Shown piece by piece: positions 47,651 through 57,049 of a stretch of 64,000 nucleotides of DNA. The position numbers were made by a program, and so were the translations under genes. Origin of the DNA: Cladorrhinum sp. PSN259 (Eukaryota > Ascomycota > Sordariomycetes > Sordariales > Podosporaceae); assembly GCA_033725935.1 (NCBI GenBank), contig MU867074.1, forward strand, positions 496,001-560,000, read 5' to 3'. The notes below the pieces were generated by a model that was given only the letters and a program-made list of their open reading frames with translations, did no database searches and was not told the DNA's origin. How positions within the stretch are numbered: position 1 is the first letter of the stretch; every line of letters begins with the position of its first letter.

Positions 47651-48760
47651 ATGGATCCGGAAGACAACAGCCAGCCGAGTGCCGAGCAGGAGAAAGCAAT
47701 TCTCAAACAGCACTATGAGCAACGGGACAGACCACCTCTCGACTCCCGGGCCGGCCCGCCGGCTTCATCCTCTTCTAGTCCCGGTACCAACACGGTGCCT
47801 ATGACCTATGAAGAAATTGAATCATCGCCAGTCCACAACAGTCCTCCCCCATCTTCAACTGCCCTCAGATCCCCCACCCCTCCGCCGTACTCTGGTCCAT
47901 CCACTCCAGCCCAAAAGTCCCCCACACCATCCGATGCCTTCTTATTACAGTCTTCTTCTCAACCGCGGCGATATCCGGGCCTACCTCCATTGGACTATCG
48001 CCTCTACAGCCCTCCTCTCTTCACATTATCCCAGGACCGCACAACCATCCGCTCTCAAGCACCATACTTATCCTCCAATGCTTCGGCTCTTATAGCATTA
48101 ATAAGACAACAAGCCACCGTCCCTCCCAAACCATGCATTCACATAACAGGCAGACGAGAACACGCCTCCTCATCCAGACCGGACTTTGCAATCAAACTCA
48201 ACCTCATGCACTTACTCATGCCTGAAGACCCCAGACAAAGACTAGATTACCTCCGGTGCGTGGCTCCCGGGGAAATGGCGCTCAGAGGAGGCAGCAAACC
48301 ATCATTGGAACCAGAACTATCAGCGGAAGGGGGCGGGTTAGATGAGTGGGCTAGACGATACGTCGAGGATAAATCTGCGTTCAAGAGTTTTGTGCTGGAA
48401 AGGGTGGTGGCAAATCTTGATTTGAACTGGATCGAGGGACAGGTTAGGGCACTGGTGGCTGAGATGAAGTACCCGGGTAGGGTTGACGTCAAGTTTCCTG
48501 TTACCCATAATAGGGTTGTTGTCCAGGCTCCTGAGAAGGGGAACAAGTTTCTGGCGAGCGTGGCAGGGTTGTTTAGTGGCGGGAAACAGAAAAAGTATGA
48601 AGTGGTAAAAGTTGTCTGGCCTTTTGCCAGTGGGAGGAATGGGGAGAGTGGGAGGAAGGTTGTGGCGGGGATTAGTGAGGAGGAGTGGTGGAGGGGGTGG
48701 AAGGGGGTTGTAAGATTTGGTAAGTTGTACTCTGAGGAAATAAAACTGGAAGAAGGCTGA
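47651..48760 (+). CDS. Conserved-looking protein of unknown function
   Basis: Single exon of 369 residues. The N-terminal 115 residues are disordered and Ser/Pro-rich with repeated SPTP and PPPYSGPS motifs, including a PPPY that could bind WW domains. The remainder looks globular: LPPLDYRLYSPPLFTLS, a CIHITGRREHASSSRPDF segment, LNLMHLLMPEDPR, helix FVLERVVANLDLNWIEGQVR and a beta-like KYEVVKVVWPFASG. It resembles uncharacterised proteins common in Pezizomycotina. No enzyme motif is visible. Confidence 0.75.
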   Translation: MDPEDNSQPSAEQEKAILKQHYEQRDRPPLDSRAGPPASSSSSPGTNTVPMTYEEIESSPVHNSPPPSSTALRSPTPPPYSGPSTPAQKSPTPSDAFLLQSSSQPRRYPGLPPLDYRLYSPPLFTLSQDRTTIRSQAPYLSSNASALIALIRQQATVPPKPCIHITGRREHASSSRPDFAIKLNLMHLLMPEDPRQRLDYLRCVAPGEMALRGGSKPSLEPELSAEGGGLDEWARRYVEDKSAFKSFVLERVVANLDLNWIEGQVRALVAEMKYPGRVDVKFPVTHNRVVVQAPEKGNKFLASVAGLFSGGKQKKYEVVKVVWPFASGRNGESGRKVVAGISEEEWWRGWKGVVRFGKLYSEEIKLEEG

Positions 48761-49659
48761 CTGAGTTGAATAATTAGCGATCTCGACGAAACGAAGTGGC
48801 TGGGTTACGAATGAAGATAAATTGGAGGTTATTATGGAGGGCGGTGCTGATGCTGATGTGAATGTGGATTGGGGGTCCGAGGAGGGTGTGCAGCAAAGTT
48901 CGGTGTGGGAGTGATGAGGTTGTCAAGGTGCTGGCAGATACGAGAAAGGGAACAATAATGAGGATCTGAAGCAATCATTTTTAGGGGTCGATTTTTTTTT
49001 TTTGGCTGGATTGATATCAAGAGAAGTTGTTGTCAACTTCAGGGGTATACAAAGCCAAGATCGATTGGTTACTTGGTGGACTCGTGGATCACCACCAAAT
49101 ACATTTGAGCACGGCGGGAATATTCAGGGGTGTAAACTTGTTGGATAATTAGCAACCGCTCGGCAGATAAGTCATATAATTCTTACTCTAATGTATGTTA
49201 ATTGTTCCTTTCGGACAGCATTGCGAGCCAAGCTTTATCTAGGTAGCAATGTGGTTTTCTCTAGCTTTTAGAGATTATGTTGTTTTTGTTCAGTTTTGGG
49301 GGCTTTTCAGGGGTCTAAACACCCAACGGCCTGGTTTCCTACGGCAGTGAGTCACTCGGGGTGAACAGTGGTCTTGGTATTGCGCTTTTAGCGGCCACTT
49401 ACACACTGCCCACTGCGCCCCCACTTGCCGCTGCAGGACTCATGCAGTATGCGGGGAACAGTTCCCTCCTCACATCACCATGTAAGTCAAGAAAATATAT
49501 ATAGACAAGCTGTCTTCCATTCAAGTAGATACATCTTTTCATCAGAGAACCAGAGACTCATCGCAATTTTCCTTCATAAACTTGGCTTACACGCCACCTT
49601 TATTTTTTATTTTTAATAAAAACATCACATAGCAACAAACCACCGAACGCTTCATTATC
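48761..49659. other. Intergenic, upstream of RNA repair gene
   Basis: About 900 bp between two plus-strand genes. AT-rich, with a T run (about 48992-49002) and no supportable gene. Confidence 0.5.
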
Positions 49660-52600
49660 ATGGCGTCCACCGACATCACCACCACGACCACAGAACAACA
49701 ACCGTTCACCCTCTCATCCCACGACGCAGCACTCGCCCTCATTCCACCCCGTCACCTCTGGTCACAAGTCGACCACCTCCGCTCACTCTACGATAAGGCG
49801 TATCTCAAATGGCCCCCGCACATCAACGTACTCTACCCTTTTATTCCACCTTCATCCCTTGATGAATCCGCTTTTTCATCTTCTTTGCTTCCCATTTCTT
49901 CTTATTCGTCTCCCTTCCAATTATGCCTTAACCAATCAGGCGTATTCGAACACAAAAGGTCACCAAACACGCTCTACCTCACTTCGTCCTCGCAAGACCA
50001 AATCGACAGAGTAAAAGAGCTAAGACGAAACATCCTCAAGACGCTCAATATACAAGATGGCGGCAGGGACCAGCAGAAATTCAGAATGCACATGACTGTG
50101 GCACAGTCAGATGATTCCGCTTCTGCTGCGCACAAGTATTTGGTTGACAAAGTGGATAATATTCCCCAACTCGACTGGGAAGTAACCGAGTTATCCATCC
50201 TCGTCAGGGAACGAATCCCGCACTCAAACGAAAGCGTTATGAAACTCTGGGGCCGTCTGAGTCTTGAGACAGGAGAGGTCGTCAAGGAGCCAGAGCACAG
50301 CGTATTTTACGATGACGTAAATGAAGACGAGGAAGCAGAACAGATGAAGGCTCATTACTATGACGAGGAATTAGATCGCTGGATTGCCTTCGAGCCGGAG
50401 GATATTGATGATGATGACGACGACGACGAGCAGAAATCACAACTAAAAGTGGCCAGCTGGAATGTTTTGGCCGAGTTCGAGTACCCTCCCAGCCGAAATC
50501 GATATCCCGGCATAATCAACAACATTATGAGCGAGCAAGCGGATGCCGACGTTATAGTCTTGCAGGAGGTGACAGATGCGTTCTTGGGGTTTCTGCTGCA
50601 AGACGAAAGGATAAGAGATAAATACCCCTACTGTTCTCACGGCCCACCTCAACAGGACGACATCTACCCTTTACCGAGCTTCTTGAACGTCATAGTACTG
50701 AGTCGTCTTCCGTTCGCTTGGGAGTACGTTGGGTTCACGAGGAGGCATAAAGGCGCGGTAGTCGCCAGGTTCACAAGGCAAGGAAAAGAGGTTGTCCTGG
50801 CTGCCGTCCATCTAAGTCATGGACTTACGGACGGAGCAGTGGCTTCCAAAAAGGGGGATATTAGAAGGCTCATTGGATATTTGAGTAAAAAGTATGAGGG
50901 GAAAGCATGGATCGTTGCTGGGGATTTTAATATCACTACTTCCAGACAGGCGATTCAGGCTGCGCTGGAGAGGAAGCAGGTGAGTGACGTTACGGTTGGT
51001 TGTCTGGAGGGGTTGGATGGGATTCTGGAGGAGGAAGGCAAGTTGGCGGATGCTTGGAAGAAGGTTGGGCATCATCATTCTGATGGAGGCGAAGAGGGGG
51101 GTGAGGAGCAGGGGGCGACTTGGAATCCAAACATCAATGGCGTTGCTGCTTCTATGGCTGGGAGTGTCGGAGGAAATGTTTGGCCGCAGAGGTATGATAG
51201 GATTTTGGTTAGGGGCGAGGGAACTTTGAGAATTGTTGGGTTTAATCAGTTTGGGTTTTTGAAGGCTAAGGTTTATGGAGGGAGTTCTGAGGAGGAGGAG
51301 ACATACGCCAGTGATCATTGGGGTGTGAGGTGTGTATTGGAGGTTGGGGATTTTAGGGAGAAGCCAAAGCCAATTGTGGTTCAACAGCCGTCGGACGAAA
51401 TCGGCAAGCTTGTTGTTCCTGTTGAGTTGAAAGAGGCTAAGGGGGATCTTGCTGGGCCGGACAGCGTTAAGAAGTGTCTTGATGAGCTGGGTGTGATTCC
51501 TGGTGAGGAGGAAAGTGCAATCAGGAAGAAGGCATTTGATCTTCTGAAGAGCATTATCCTGGACACCTCGGCAACGGACAGCTCAAACGCAAAGTCTCGA
51601 CCGGCGGTTGTTGTTATTCCGGTTGGCTCTTACGCACTTGGAGTTTGGACATCTTCTTCAGACATTGACGTTCTCGTCATCGGTCCCTTTACGGCTCACA
51701 CATTCTTCTCACTTGTTACCAAACGCCTTCGCAAGGCTGCCGCTCAAGGAGTCAAGATTCTTCGTCGAGTCCGCGCAAATACCGGTACCATGCTTGAGCT
51801 CGAAGTTTCTAGCATCAGGATGGATCTTCAGTTCTGTCCTGCCACTTCAGTCGCCGAGAGATGGCCCCAGGTCCTTGAGAGCCCCCCCTCAGACCCGGTC
51901 TGGTCTCTGCCCTCCCAAACCCTCAACAAGCTCAAGGCTATCCGAGACATTGATCACATTCAACGATCCATCCCCTCCCTTCCAGTCTTCCAGCTCGCCC
52001 ATCGCCTCATCAAAACCTGGGCGAAATCCCGGGGGATCTACTCCGCCCGGTTCGGCTTCCTCTCCGGCATCCAAATCTCCCTCCTCCTCGCCAGAGTTTA
52101 CAGAATTCTCTCTCTCTCCCACAAAACCAATATATCCACCGAGTCCCTCCTGACAACATTTTTCGCTCACTACGCCACCTTCCCCTTTTCCACGCACCAA
52201 GCTTTCGACCCAACTTTCCACACTCACCGCATCCCATATACCCGTGTATCGTCCCGGGAACCTTTAGCAATCCTAGGCTATTACCCCCCAATGCTCAACA
52301 CCGCAACCGCCGCTTCAATCCCCTCCGTCCGCACCTTGTCTCAAGAATTTCTCCTCGCTTATCAGTCCCTTTCTTCCACCCCCAATATCACCTGGAACTC
52401 ATTCCTCACAGCCCCGCAAGCACCGTTCCTCACCTCATTCAAGACCTGCATCTCGCTATCCCTCCAATACTGGTCCCTCTCCCCCACAAAGGGTCTATCC
52501 TACCTCGGGTGGTTCGAATCTCGTTGTGTTTCCCTGCTCGTCGATCTCAGCCGGAAGGCACCCTCCCTTCACGCAAGGATGTGGCCAGCCCGCTTCGTCG

Positions 52601-53382
52601 AACAATCCGAGCTCGACAACCCAGACGAGGACACATCCAAGGGTCGTGCATATCGTGGCTGCTACCTCATCGGGCTCGATAAAATCGACCATGACATGTC
52701 AAAGGAAGAACTCAAATCCTCTCTGGCAGCACTCCGCAACGTCCTACCGAGATTCGAAGAGAGCATAAGGCGAGACGCCAAATACTTTGACTCTTCGACG
52801 AAATGGATGGCCGCTACTCTGATTAACCAATCCGAACTCAAAGAACTAAACCTCGTGATTGACAAGAGCGAATGGGCAGAACAAAATGCAGGCGAGGAAG
52901 AAGACGACTCGGACGACGATGAAGATGAAGAACAGGAGGAAGAGTCGTATTCGCAGGAGGATGATGACTCTGACGATCGCCAGGAGGGCGAGAGCTGGGA
53001 GGCAGCTAAACGCCGCCGCCGGGAAAGAAAAAAGGCAGAGAAGGCCGCGGCGAATAAACGCGGCGTGGTTGCTGTCGCCGATCTGCGGACCGACAAGACC
53101 AAGAAATTCAGGACGGCAAGTGATGTCATCAACAGGATAAGATGGGACGCCTCCCATGACTCTGGCGATTTTGTGGTAGGGTACGAGGACCGCTTCCTAG
53201 GCGCGCAGGAGAAGGAGCTGGACGAGTGGAAGGGAGAACAGACGGATGAGGAGTTCATCCCTCAGCATCGGATTCTGTATTTCAAGAGGAAGAGTGACGG
53301 GCGGGTCGTCTGGGATCGGAGGACTAGGTGGGATGAAGTTTTTGAGAATCAGGATGTTGGTATTGTCGGCGATGAGAAATAA
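49660..53382 (+). CDS. Four-domain RNA end-repair enzyme (2H, EEP, PAP-type NTase, MJ1316/DUF504)
   Basis: Single exon of 1240 residues. Residues 20-215: 2H phosphoesterase with paired motifs PPHINVLYP (H54) and MHMTVAQ (H144). An acidic Asp linker follows. Residues 262-562: endonuclease/exonuclease/phosphatase fold with ASWNVL (N268), VLQEV (E303), VHLSH (H384), GDFN (D422, N424), YDRIL (D513) and SDHWG (D552, H553). Residues 600-1050: DNA polymerase beta/poly(A)-polymerase nucleotidyltransferase with GSYALG, SDID (D668, D670) and third Asp in RMDLQF (D722), then the central domain (FQLAHRLIKTWAKSRG). An acidic stretch, a KRRRRERKK basic patch, and residues 1148-1230 an MJ1316/DUF504 domain (ASDVINRIRWD, VGYEDR, IPQHRILYFKR). 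In the family the last domain is proposed to bind cyclic-phosphate RNA ends. The combination implies opening of 2',3'-cyclic phosphates, trimming or dephosphorylation, and re-addition of nucleotides. All catalytic residues appear present; substrate is inferred. Confidence 0.9.
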   Translation: MASTDITTTTTEQQPFTLSSHDAALALIPPRHLWSQVDHLRSLYDKAYLKWPPHINVLYPFIPPSSLDESAFSSSLLPISSYSSPFQLCLNQSGVFEHKRSPNTLYLTSSSQDQIDRVKELRRNILKTLNIQDGGRDQQKFRMHMTVAQSDDSASAAHKYLVDKVDNIPQLDWEVTELSILVRERIPHSNESVMKLWGRLSLETGEVVKEPEHSVFYDDVNEDEEAEQMKAHYYDEELDRWIAFEPEDIDDDDDDDEQKSQLKVASWNVLAEFEYPPSRNRYPGIINNIMSEQADADVIVLQEVTDAFLGFLLQDERIRDKYPYCSHGPPQQDDIYPLPSFLNVIVLSRLPFAWEYVGFTRRHKGAVVARFTRQGKEVVLAAVHLSHGLTDGAVASKKGDIRRLIGYLSKKYEGKAWIVAGDFNITTSRQAIQAALERKQVSDVTVGCLEGLDGILEEEGKLADAWKKVGHHHSDGGEEGGEEQGATWNPNINGVAASMAGSVGGNVWPQRYDRILVRGEGTLRIVGFNQFGFLKAKVYGGSSEEEETYASDHWGVRCVLEVGDFREKPKPIVVQQPSDEIGKLVVPVELKEAKGDLAGPDSVKKCLDELGVIPGEEESAIRKKAFDLLKSIILDTSATDSSNAKSRPAVVVIPVGSYALGVWTSSSDIDVLVIGPFTAHTFFSLVTKRLRKAAAQGVKILRRVRANTGTMLELEVSSIRMDLQFCPATSVAERWPQVLESPPSDPVWSLPSQTLNKLKAIRDIDHIQRSIPSLPVFQLAHRLIKTWAKSRGIYSARFGFLSGIQISLLLARVYRILSLSHKTNISTESLLTTFFAHYATFPFSTHQAFDPTFHTHRIPYTRVSSREPLAILGYYPPMLNTATAASIPSVRTLSQEFLLAYQSLSSTPNITWNSFLTAPQAPFLTSFKTCISLSLQYWSLSPTKGLSYLGWFESRCVSLLVDLSRKAPSLHARMWPARFVEQSELDNPDEDTSKGRAYRGCYLIGLDKIDHDMSKEELKSSLAALRNVLPRFEESIRRDAKYFDSSTKWMAATLINQSELKELNLVIDKSEWAEQNAGEEEDDSDDDEDEEQEEESYSQEDDDSDDRQEGESWEAAKRRRRERKKAEKAAANKRGVVAVADLRTDKTKKFRTASDVINRIRWDASHDSGDFVVGYEDRFLGAQEKELDEWKGEQTDEEFIPQHRILYFKRKSDGRVVWDRRTRWDEVFENQDVGIVGDEK

Positions 53383-53842
53383 GTAGGTAGGTAGATGGGC
53401 AGTTCAGTTGTTGTTGTTGTAAGGCGAAAACCTTTGATGGTCCAGTGCGTTGCAGCATGCGAAAGTGACATAAGAGGAGGGTATATATATCAGGTCCCAG
53501 AAGCAGCTACCTAAGCCCACCCTCTAAAAGTATCATCGTGATCGAGAGTGTCTGGTCAAGATCGGCATTGCTCATTTCCCTAGAAAACCTCAGAACCGAT
53601 TATATATGACATCTGTTGAGAGCCAGCTGCGACAACCACTATCATACAATATCCCGGTCCTTATGCCTTGATCTAACATCTCTTCCTTTCCCCTAAAACA
53701 GAAATGATTTGCATGCAATAATGACCCATTTTACTTGTTTTACATACTCTACACGACCCTAATATCCCCACCAACCCAACCATTTAATCCCTCTTTTTTA
53801 ATCTTCTCTTTTCACATATTCTTGTTTACCCGCACAACAGGC
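53383..53842. other. 460-bp spacer between convergent genes
   Basis: 3' UTRs of the RNA repair gene and the terminal nucleotidyltransferase gene. Nothing else seen. Confidence 0.5.
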
Positions 53843-56800
53843 TTACTGTCCCAATCCCTCCCGAGTACCATGAAGTTCCTCCAACAGCCTCGCAAAGTTC
53901 TCCCTCTCCCTCTTTTCTTCCGCAACGGCCACATCTTCCAACAAGTCCCCGTGATGCTGCTGCGGCCCAGCCCTGTGAGCATTCCTAATAATCTTCCAAG
54001 CCCGTCTAAACTCATCACGAATCGCTACAATACCATTGTGGGTCACAGTCCGTGCAACGTTGTGATCAAGCTCGAATGGATCCTCGATCGCAAACAGGTA
54101 CCGATAGCGCACCTCCTTGAACTCGCGAGCCGCTTGTTGCGCTTGGCCTCCAGTAGGCGTAGCAGTAGCCACGCCGGGCGAGTTCGGTTGTCCATCAGGA
54201 GAGGGCTGGTCTGTTGTGGTTGTGCTCGCGGCACCAGGAGTTGGCAATCCAGCAGATCCAGGGGGAATATCAGCCTGCTTGACCTCAATTACCGTCTTTG
54301 CCCCAGTCCAACCCTTCTCTTGCTTGCTGAGTAGACCACCATGGGTGCGCAAGCTGATAACATCACGGCCCCAATCAAAACCGCGGCACGGTGACTGGCT
54401 AAGCGTGTTGCTATTGGCATAGTACTCGAAGAAGCCACGGAGAAGATAGCCGATCGAATCTCGATTCTGGTTGAGAGCGTTCTCTTGAGCCAGGCGCTGG
54501 ATCTCGGCCTCATCACGCCAGAACTGAACATTTCGTCCCTTGCATGTCGTAGTCTCTTCAGTCTGTGCCGGCGTAAGGTTCGGGTTCGGGGGCAAGGCGA
54601 GTTCCTGCAAGTTAGGGCACACAAATGGCTGAGCGACGTTGACAAGATAATGCAGCATCATCAGAACATAGCCGTAACTGCTAAGTGTGCCTCTGTAAGG
54701 TGAATTGATCTGGCGAACCTTTGCCCAGTGTTTGACGAACAACACCAAGGGACGAACACGGGGGTCGCTGTGAGAGTAACAACGCAGCAAAAGCGTATTT
54801 TGCAGTGCAAGGTGAGCAGAGAAGTTGATGTCGCATTGGACGCCAACTCCGAATTTGGGGAACTCAAGACGATCCCGGTAAGGATCCCGCGGCTGGTTGG
54901 GTCCTATCTTTGAAGGATCACCAAGCATGCGTATCTCCGACAGAACTGCCAGCGACTCATCTGTCAAAGGGACAACGACGTCGAAACGGTGAGTTCCAGG
55001 CGGCGTTTTCATCATTGGCCCCTTCAGGAGTTCAATGTAGCGTTTGACTGCCTCCACAGATTGCTCGGGATAAATCTCCTTTTCGAGACACTTTTCGTAA
55101 TCATGCGCGAGCTGCAGACTCTTGTGTCTGCGCGCCACAGCTTGAAGACTCAAAGTGTTCTCCTGCAAGGCGGCGAACTCTTCCACTGCTTTTTTGATAT
55201 CCTCTCCCCTGATACCTTGAATGTAATGTTGAATGACGGATAATGCTATAGGATCCTCGCATGAAGCACCATCGTTGCCACCCAGCTCCAGCAACAGGCG
55301 CGCTGCCCGTGAGTGATATTGTGCTGGTGTTTCCTGTGGGAGCTGCGTGAGGTGAAGAATTTGAACAGAAGCAATTCTCTTCAGTTGATCCGCGGCAAGC
55401 TGGAGTTCCTTTTGATATACTAGCGCGTCAGAGCCATAACCGTTCCTGTTCTGGGTATCTCTCCAAGATCTGATCCAATTTGCAGCCAGTTGCTCACGAC
55501 CATCGTCCCTCTCTCGTACAACGCGCTCGTCCCACAGTTGTGCCATGACCTCGCCCTCAATTTGGGTAAAGACACCGAGCAGAGTTCGAGGATAGCCGTT
55601 TTCAATGAGATCATATGAACTTAAAGATTTGTAGCTCAGGAGTTGGTTCCGCAGTTTGGTATCGGACAAGCCTTGAACAAACGCCAAGCACACCTTGTTC
55701 AGCAAAATGAAGTCTTCCTTCTTAAACTCGGAGTAGTTGGAGTTGGTCAAGTCGCGCCCACCGACCTTCCGAAGAATACCCTTGGCTACGCCATAATACC
55801 GTGACAGTGGTTTGTCACCCTGTTTGAGTGACTGAAGCCGCTGCTCAGTATCGATGCCTTCGGCATGAGCATGCAAGTCTTCAGCTGCTGCTAGGTCAAG
55901 ATCATCATGAATTTCTTCCTCCTCAATCTCGTCGTGGGCTCCCCTCTCCCACTTTGCTCGCTCGTCCAAAAGATCCAATCGAAGTTTCTCGGGAGGTCTC
56001 TCGCATACCTTAATAATCGGTACCCGAGTCCTAGACAGAAGGCGAGCGCCGAGCCCAATGTCAAGAAAGGCCTTCTCAACTAGCCGAGGGATTGGAGATC
56101 CCGGAGCATCCGGTTGAATTCTTGACACTGGTGAAAGAAGACCAAGATCCATATCGGCAGCTTTGGTCGCAAACCCAGAGGAAAGACTGCCAAAGCAACG
56201 TAATTGCACGCTTTCTGGAGGGAAGTCATGGAAGCCGTTTTGCGTAACTTCGTGGTGGGTGATGGCGGCACGGGCGACCTGCTCAATCGTGGCTCGAAAG
56301 TTCTCCTTCTCCAGAATGTCGGCTGGTTCGATTTCGGCATCGGCGATTATCGTATGGCAGAGTCCGTCCAAAAGATCTGTCTGCGCCTTCAGGTCGTTTG
56401 GCTTGGTTTGATACTGGTTTCCTGGATTGTAAAGACCATGCGCACTCTGTCGAGGAGGGTACCTTGGCGATTGGGCATCGAATGGCATGTTGTGACCAGC
56501 CCGTGGGTCCCAACCATGAGTAGGGGATTGCCGCCACTCAAGATTCTCTGCTGAGGGGGTTGGTCCATGGTATGACTGGGATGACTGATGGTGACGAGGT
56601 TGAGAGCGGTAAGAGCCACCAGTCAAGGGGCCATTCTGTATCTCGTTTGCCTGGCTTTGTGGGCGAAATGTAGCTGAATGGGGCCGCTGCTGGCCTCTGA
56701 AGTGGCCGCCACCACCACGGCCATGATGCTGGTGATGGTAGCCTTGATGGCTTCCATAGGGTCTGTTTGACTGGGGAGGCTGGGGTCGGGTATCAATAGG

Positions 56801-57049
56801 GATAGATAGTTGCGCTGACATCTGGCGACGCTGCGCTTGGTTGGGCCGTTTCCTGGGGATTTTTGACATTGCTGGGACATCGTCCGCCTGAGCAGCATCT
56901 TGACCGCCATTGTCTGTAAGTCCTGGTGGAGGTTGTACGGAAGCCGGAGTTGCTGCCGGCACCGCTTCATCTGCAGGGCCCGAATTACTCAGAATCAGCC
57001 CACGAAGACGCTCCTCAAGGGGGCCCCCCTCCATTTGACTGTATGCCAT
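53843..57049 (-). CDS. Cid1-type terminal nucleotidyltransferase (TUTase/poly(A) polymerase)
   Basis: Adds U, A or C residues to RNA 3' ends. Single exon; the first true ATG (57049) gives 1068 residues, although the frame is open further upstream without ATG. Residues 1-220 are disordered, with an RGG-like HHGRGGGGHFRGQQR and many Gln/His/Pro. The catalytic half has RCFGSLSSGFATKAADMDLG (D299, D301). The third catalytic Asp lies in FGVGVQCDINFSAHL (D740), followed by VLFVKHWAKVRQIN and the PAP-associated GYVLMMLHYL. Near the C-terminus FAIEDPFELDHNVAR is the usual Cid1 nucleotide-recognition end. Between the Asp pair and the third Asp there are about 440 residues instead of about 60, caused by a helical insertion. 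Aspergillus CutA/CutB belong to this group; which orthologue this is I cannot say. Confidence 0.9.
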   Translation of the reverse strand: MAYSQMEGGPLEERLRGLILSNSGPADEAVPAATPASVQPPPGLTDNGGQDAAQADDVPAMSKIPRKRPNQAQRRQMSAQLSIPIDTRPQPPQSNRPYGSHQGYHHQHHGRGGGGHFRGQQRPHSATFRPQSQANEIQNGPLTGGSYRSQPRHHQSSQSYHGPTPSAENLEWRQSPTHGWDPRAGHNMPFDAQSPRYPPRQSAHGLYNPGNQYQTKPNDLKAQTDLLDGLCHTIIADAEIEPADILEKENFRATIEQVARAAITHHEVTQNGFHDFPPESVQLRCFGSLSSGFATKAADMDLGLLSPVSRIQPDAPGSPIPRLVEKAFLDIGLGARLLSRTRVPIIKVCERPPEKLRLDLLDERAKWERGAHDEIEEEEIHDDLDLAAAEDLHAHAEGIDTEQRLQSLKQGDKPLSRYYGVAKGILRKVGGRDLTNSNYSEFKKEDFILLNKVCLAFVQGLSDTKLRNQLLSYKSLSSYDLIENGYPRTLLGVFTQIEGEVMAQLWDERVVRERDDGREQLAANWIRSWRDTQNRNGYGSDALVYQKELQLAADQLKRIASVQILHLTQLPQETPAQYHSRAARLLLELGGNDGASCEDPIALSVIQHYIQGIRGEDIKKAVEEFAALQENTLSLQAVARRHKSLQLAHDYEKCLEKEIYPEQSVEAVKRYIELLKGPMMKTPPGTHRFDVVVPLTDESLAVLSEIRMLGDPSKIGPNQPRDPYRDRLEFPKFGVGVQCDINFSAHLALQNTLLLRCYSHSDPRVRPLVLFVKHWAKVRQINSPYRGTLSSYGYVLMMLHYLVNVAQPFVCPNLQELALPPNPNLTPAQTEETTTCKGRNVQFWRDEAEIQRLAQENALNQNRDSIGYLLRGFFEYYANSNTLSQSPCRGFDWGRDVISLRTHGGLLSKQEKGWTGAKTVIEVKQADIPPGSAGLPTPGAASTTTTDQPSPDGQPNSPGVATATPTGGQAQQAAREFKEVRYRYLFAIEDPFELDHNVARTVTHNGIVAIRDEFRRAWKIIRNAHRAGPQQHHGDLLEDVAVAEEKRERENFARLLEELHGTREGLGQ

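Noticed and set aside
52662..53258. 198-codon open frame on minus inside the RNA repair gene
   Set aside because: Antisense shadow of the Glu/Asp/Arg-rich coding region: long Ser runs arise from complementing acidic codons.
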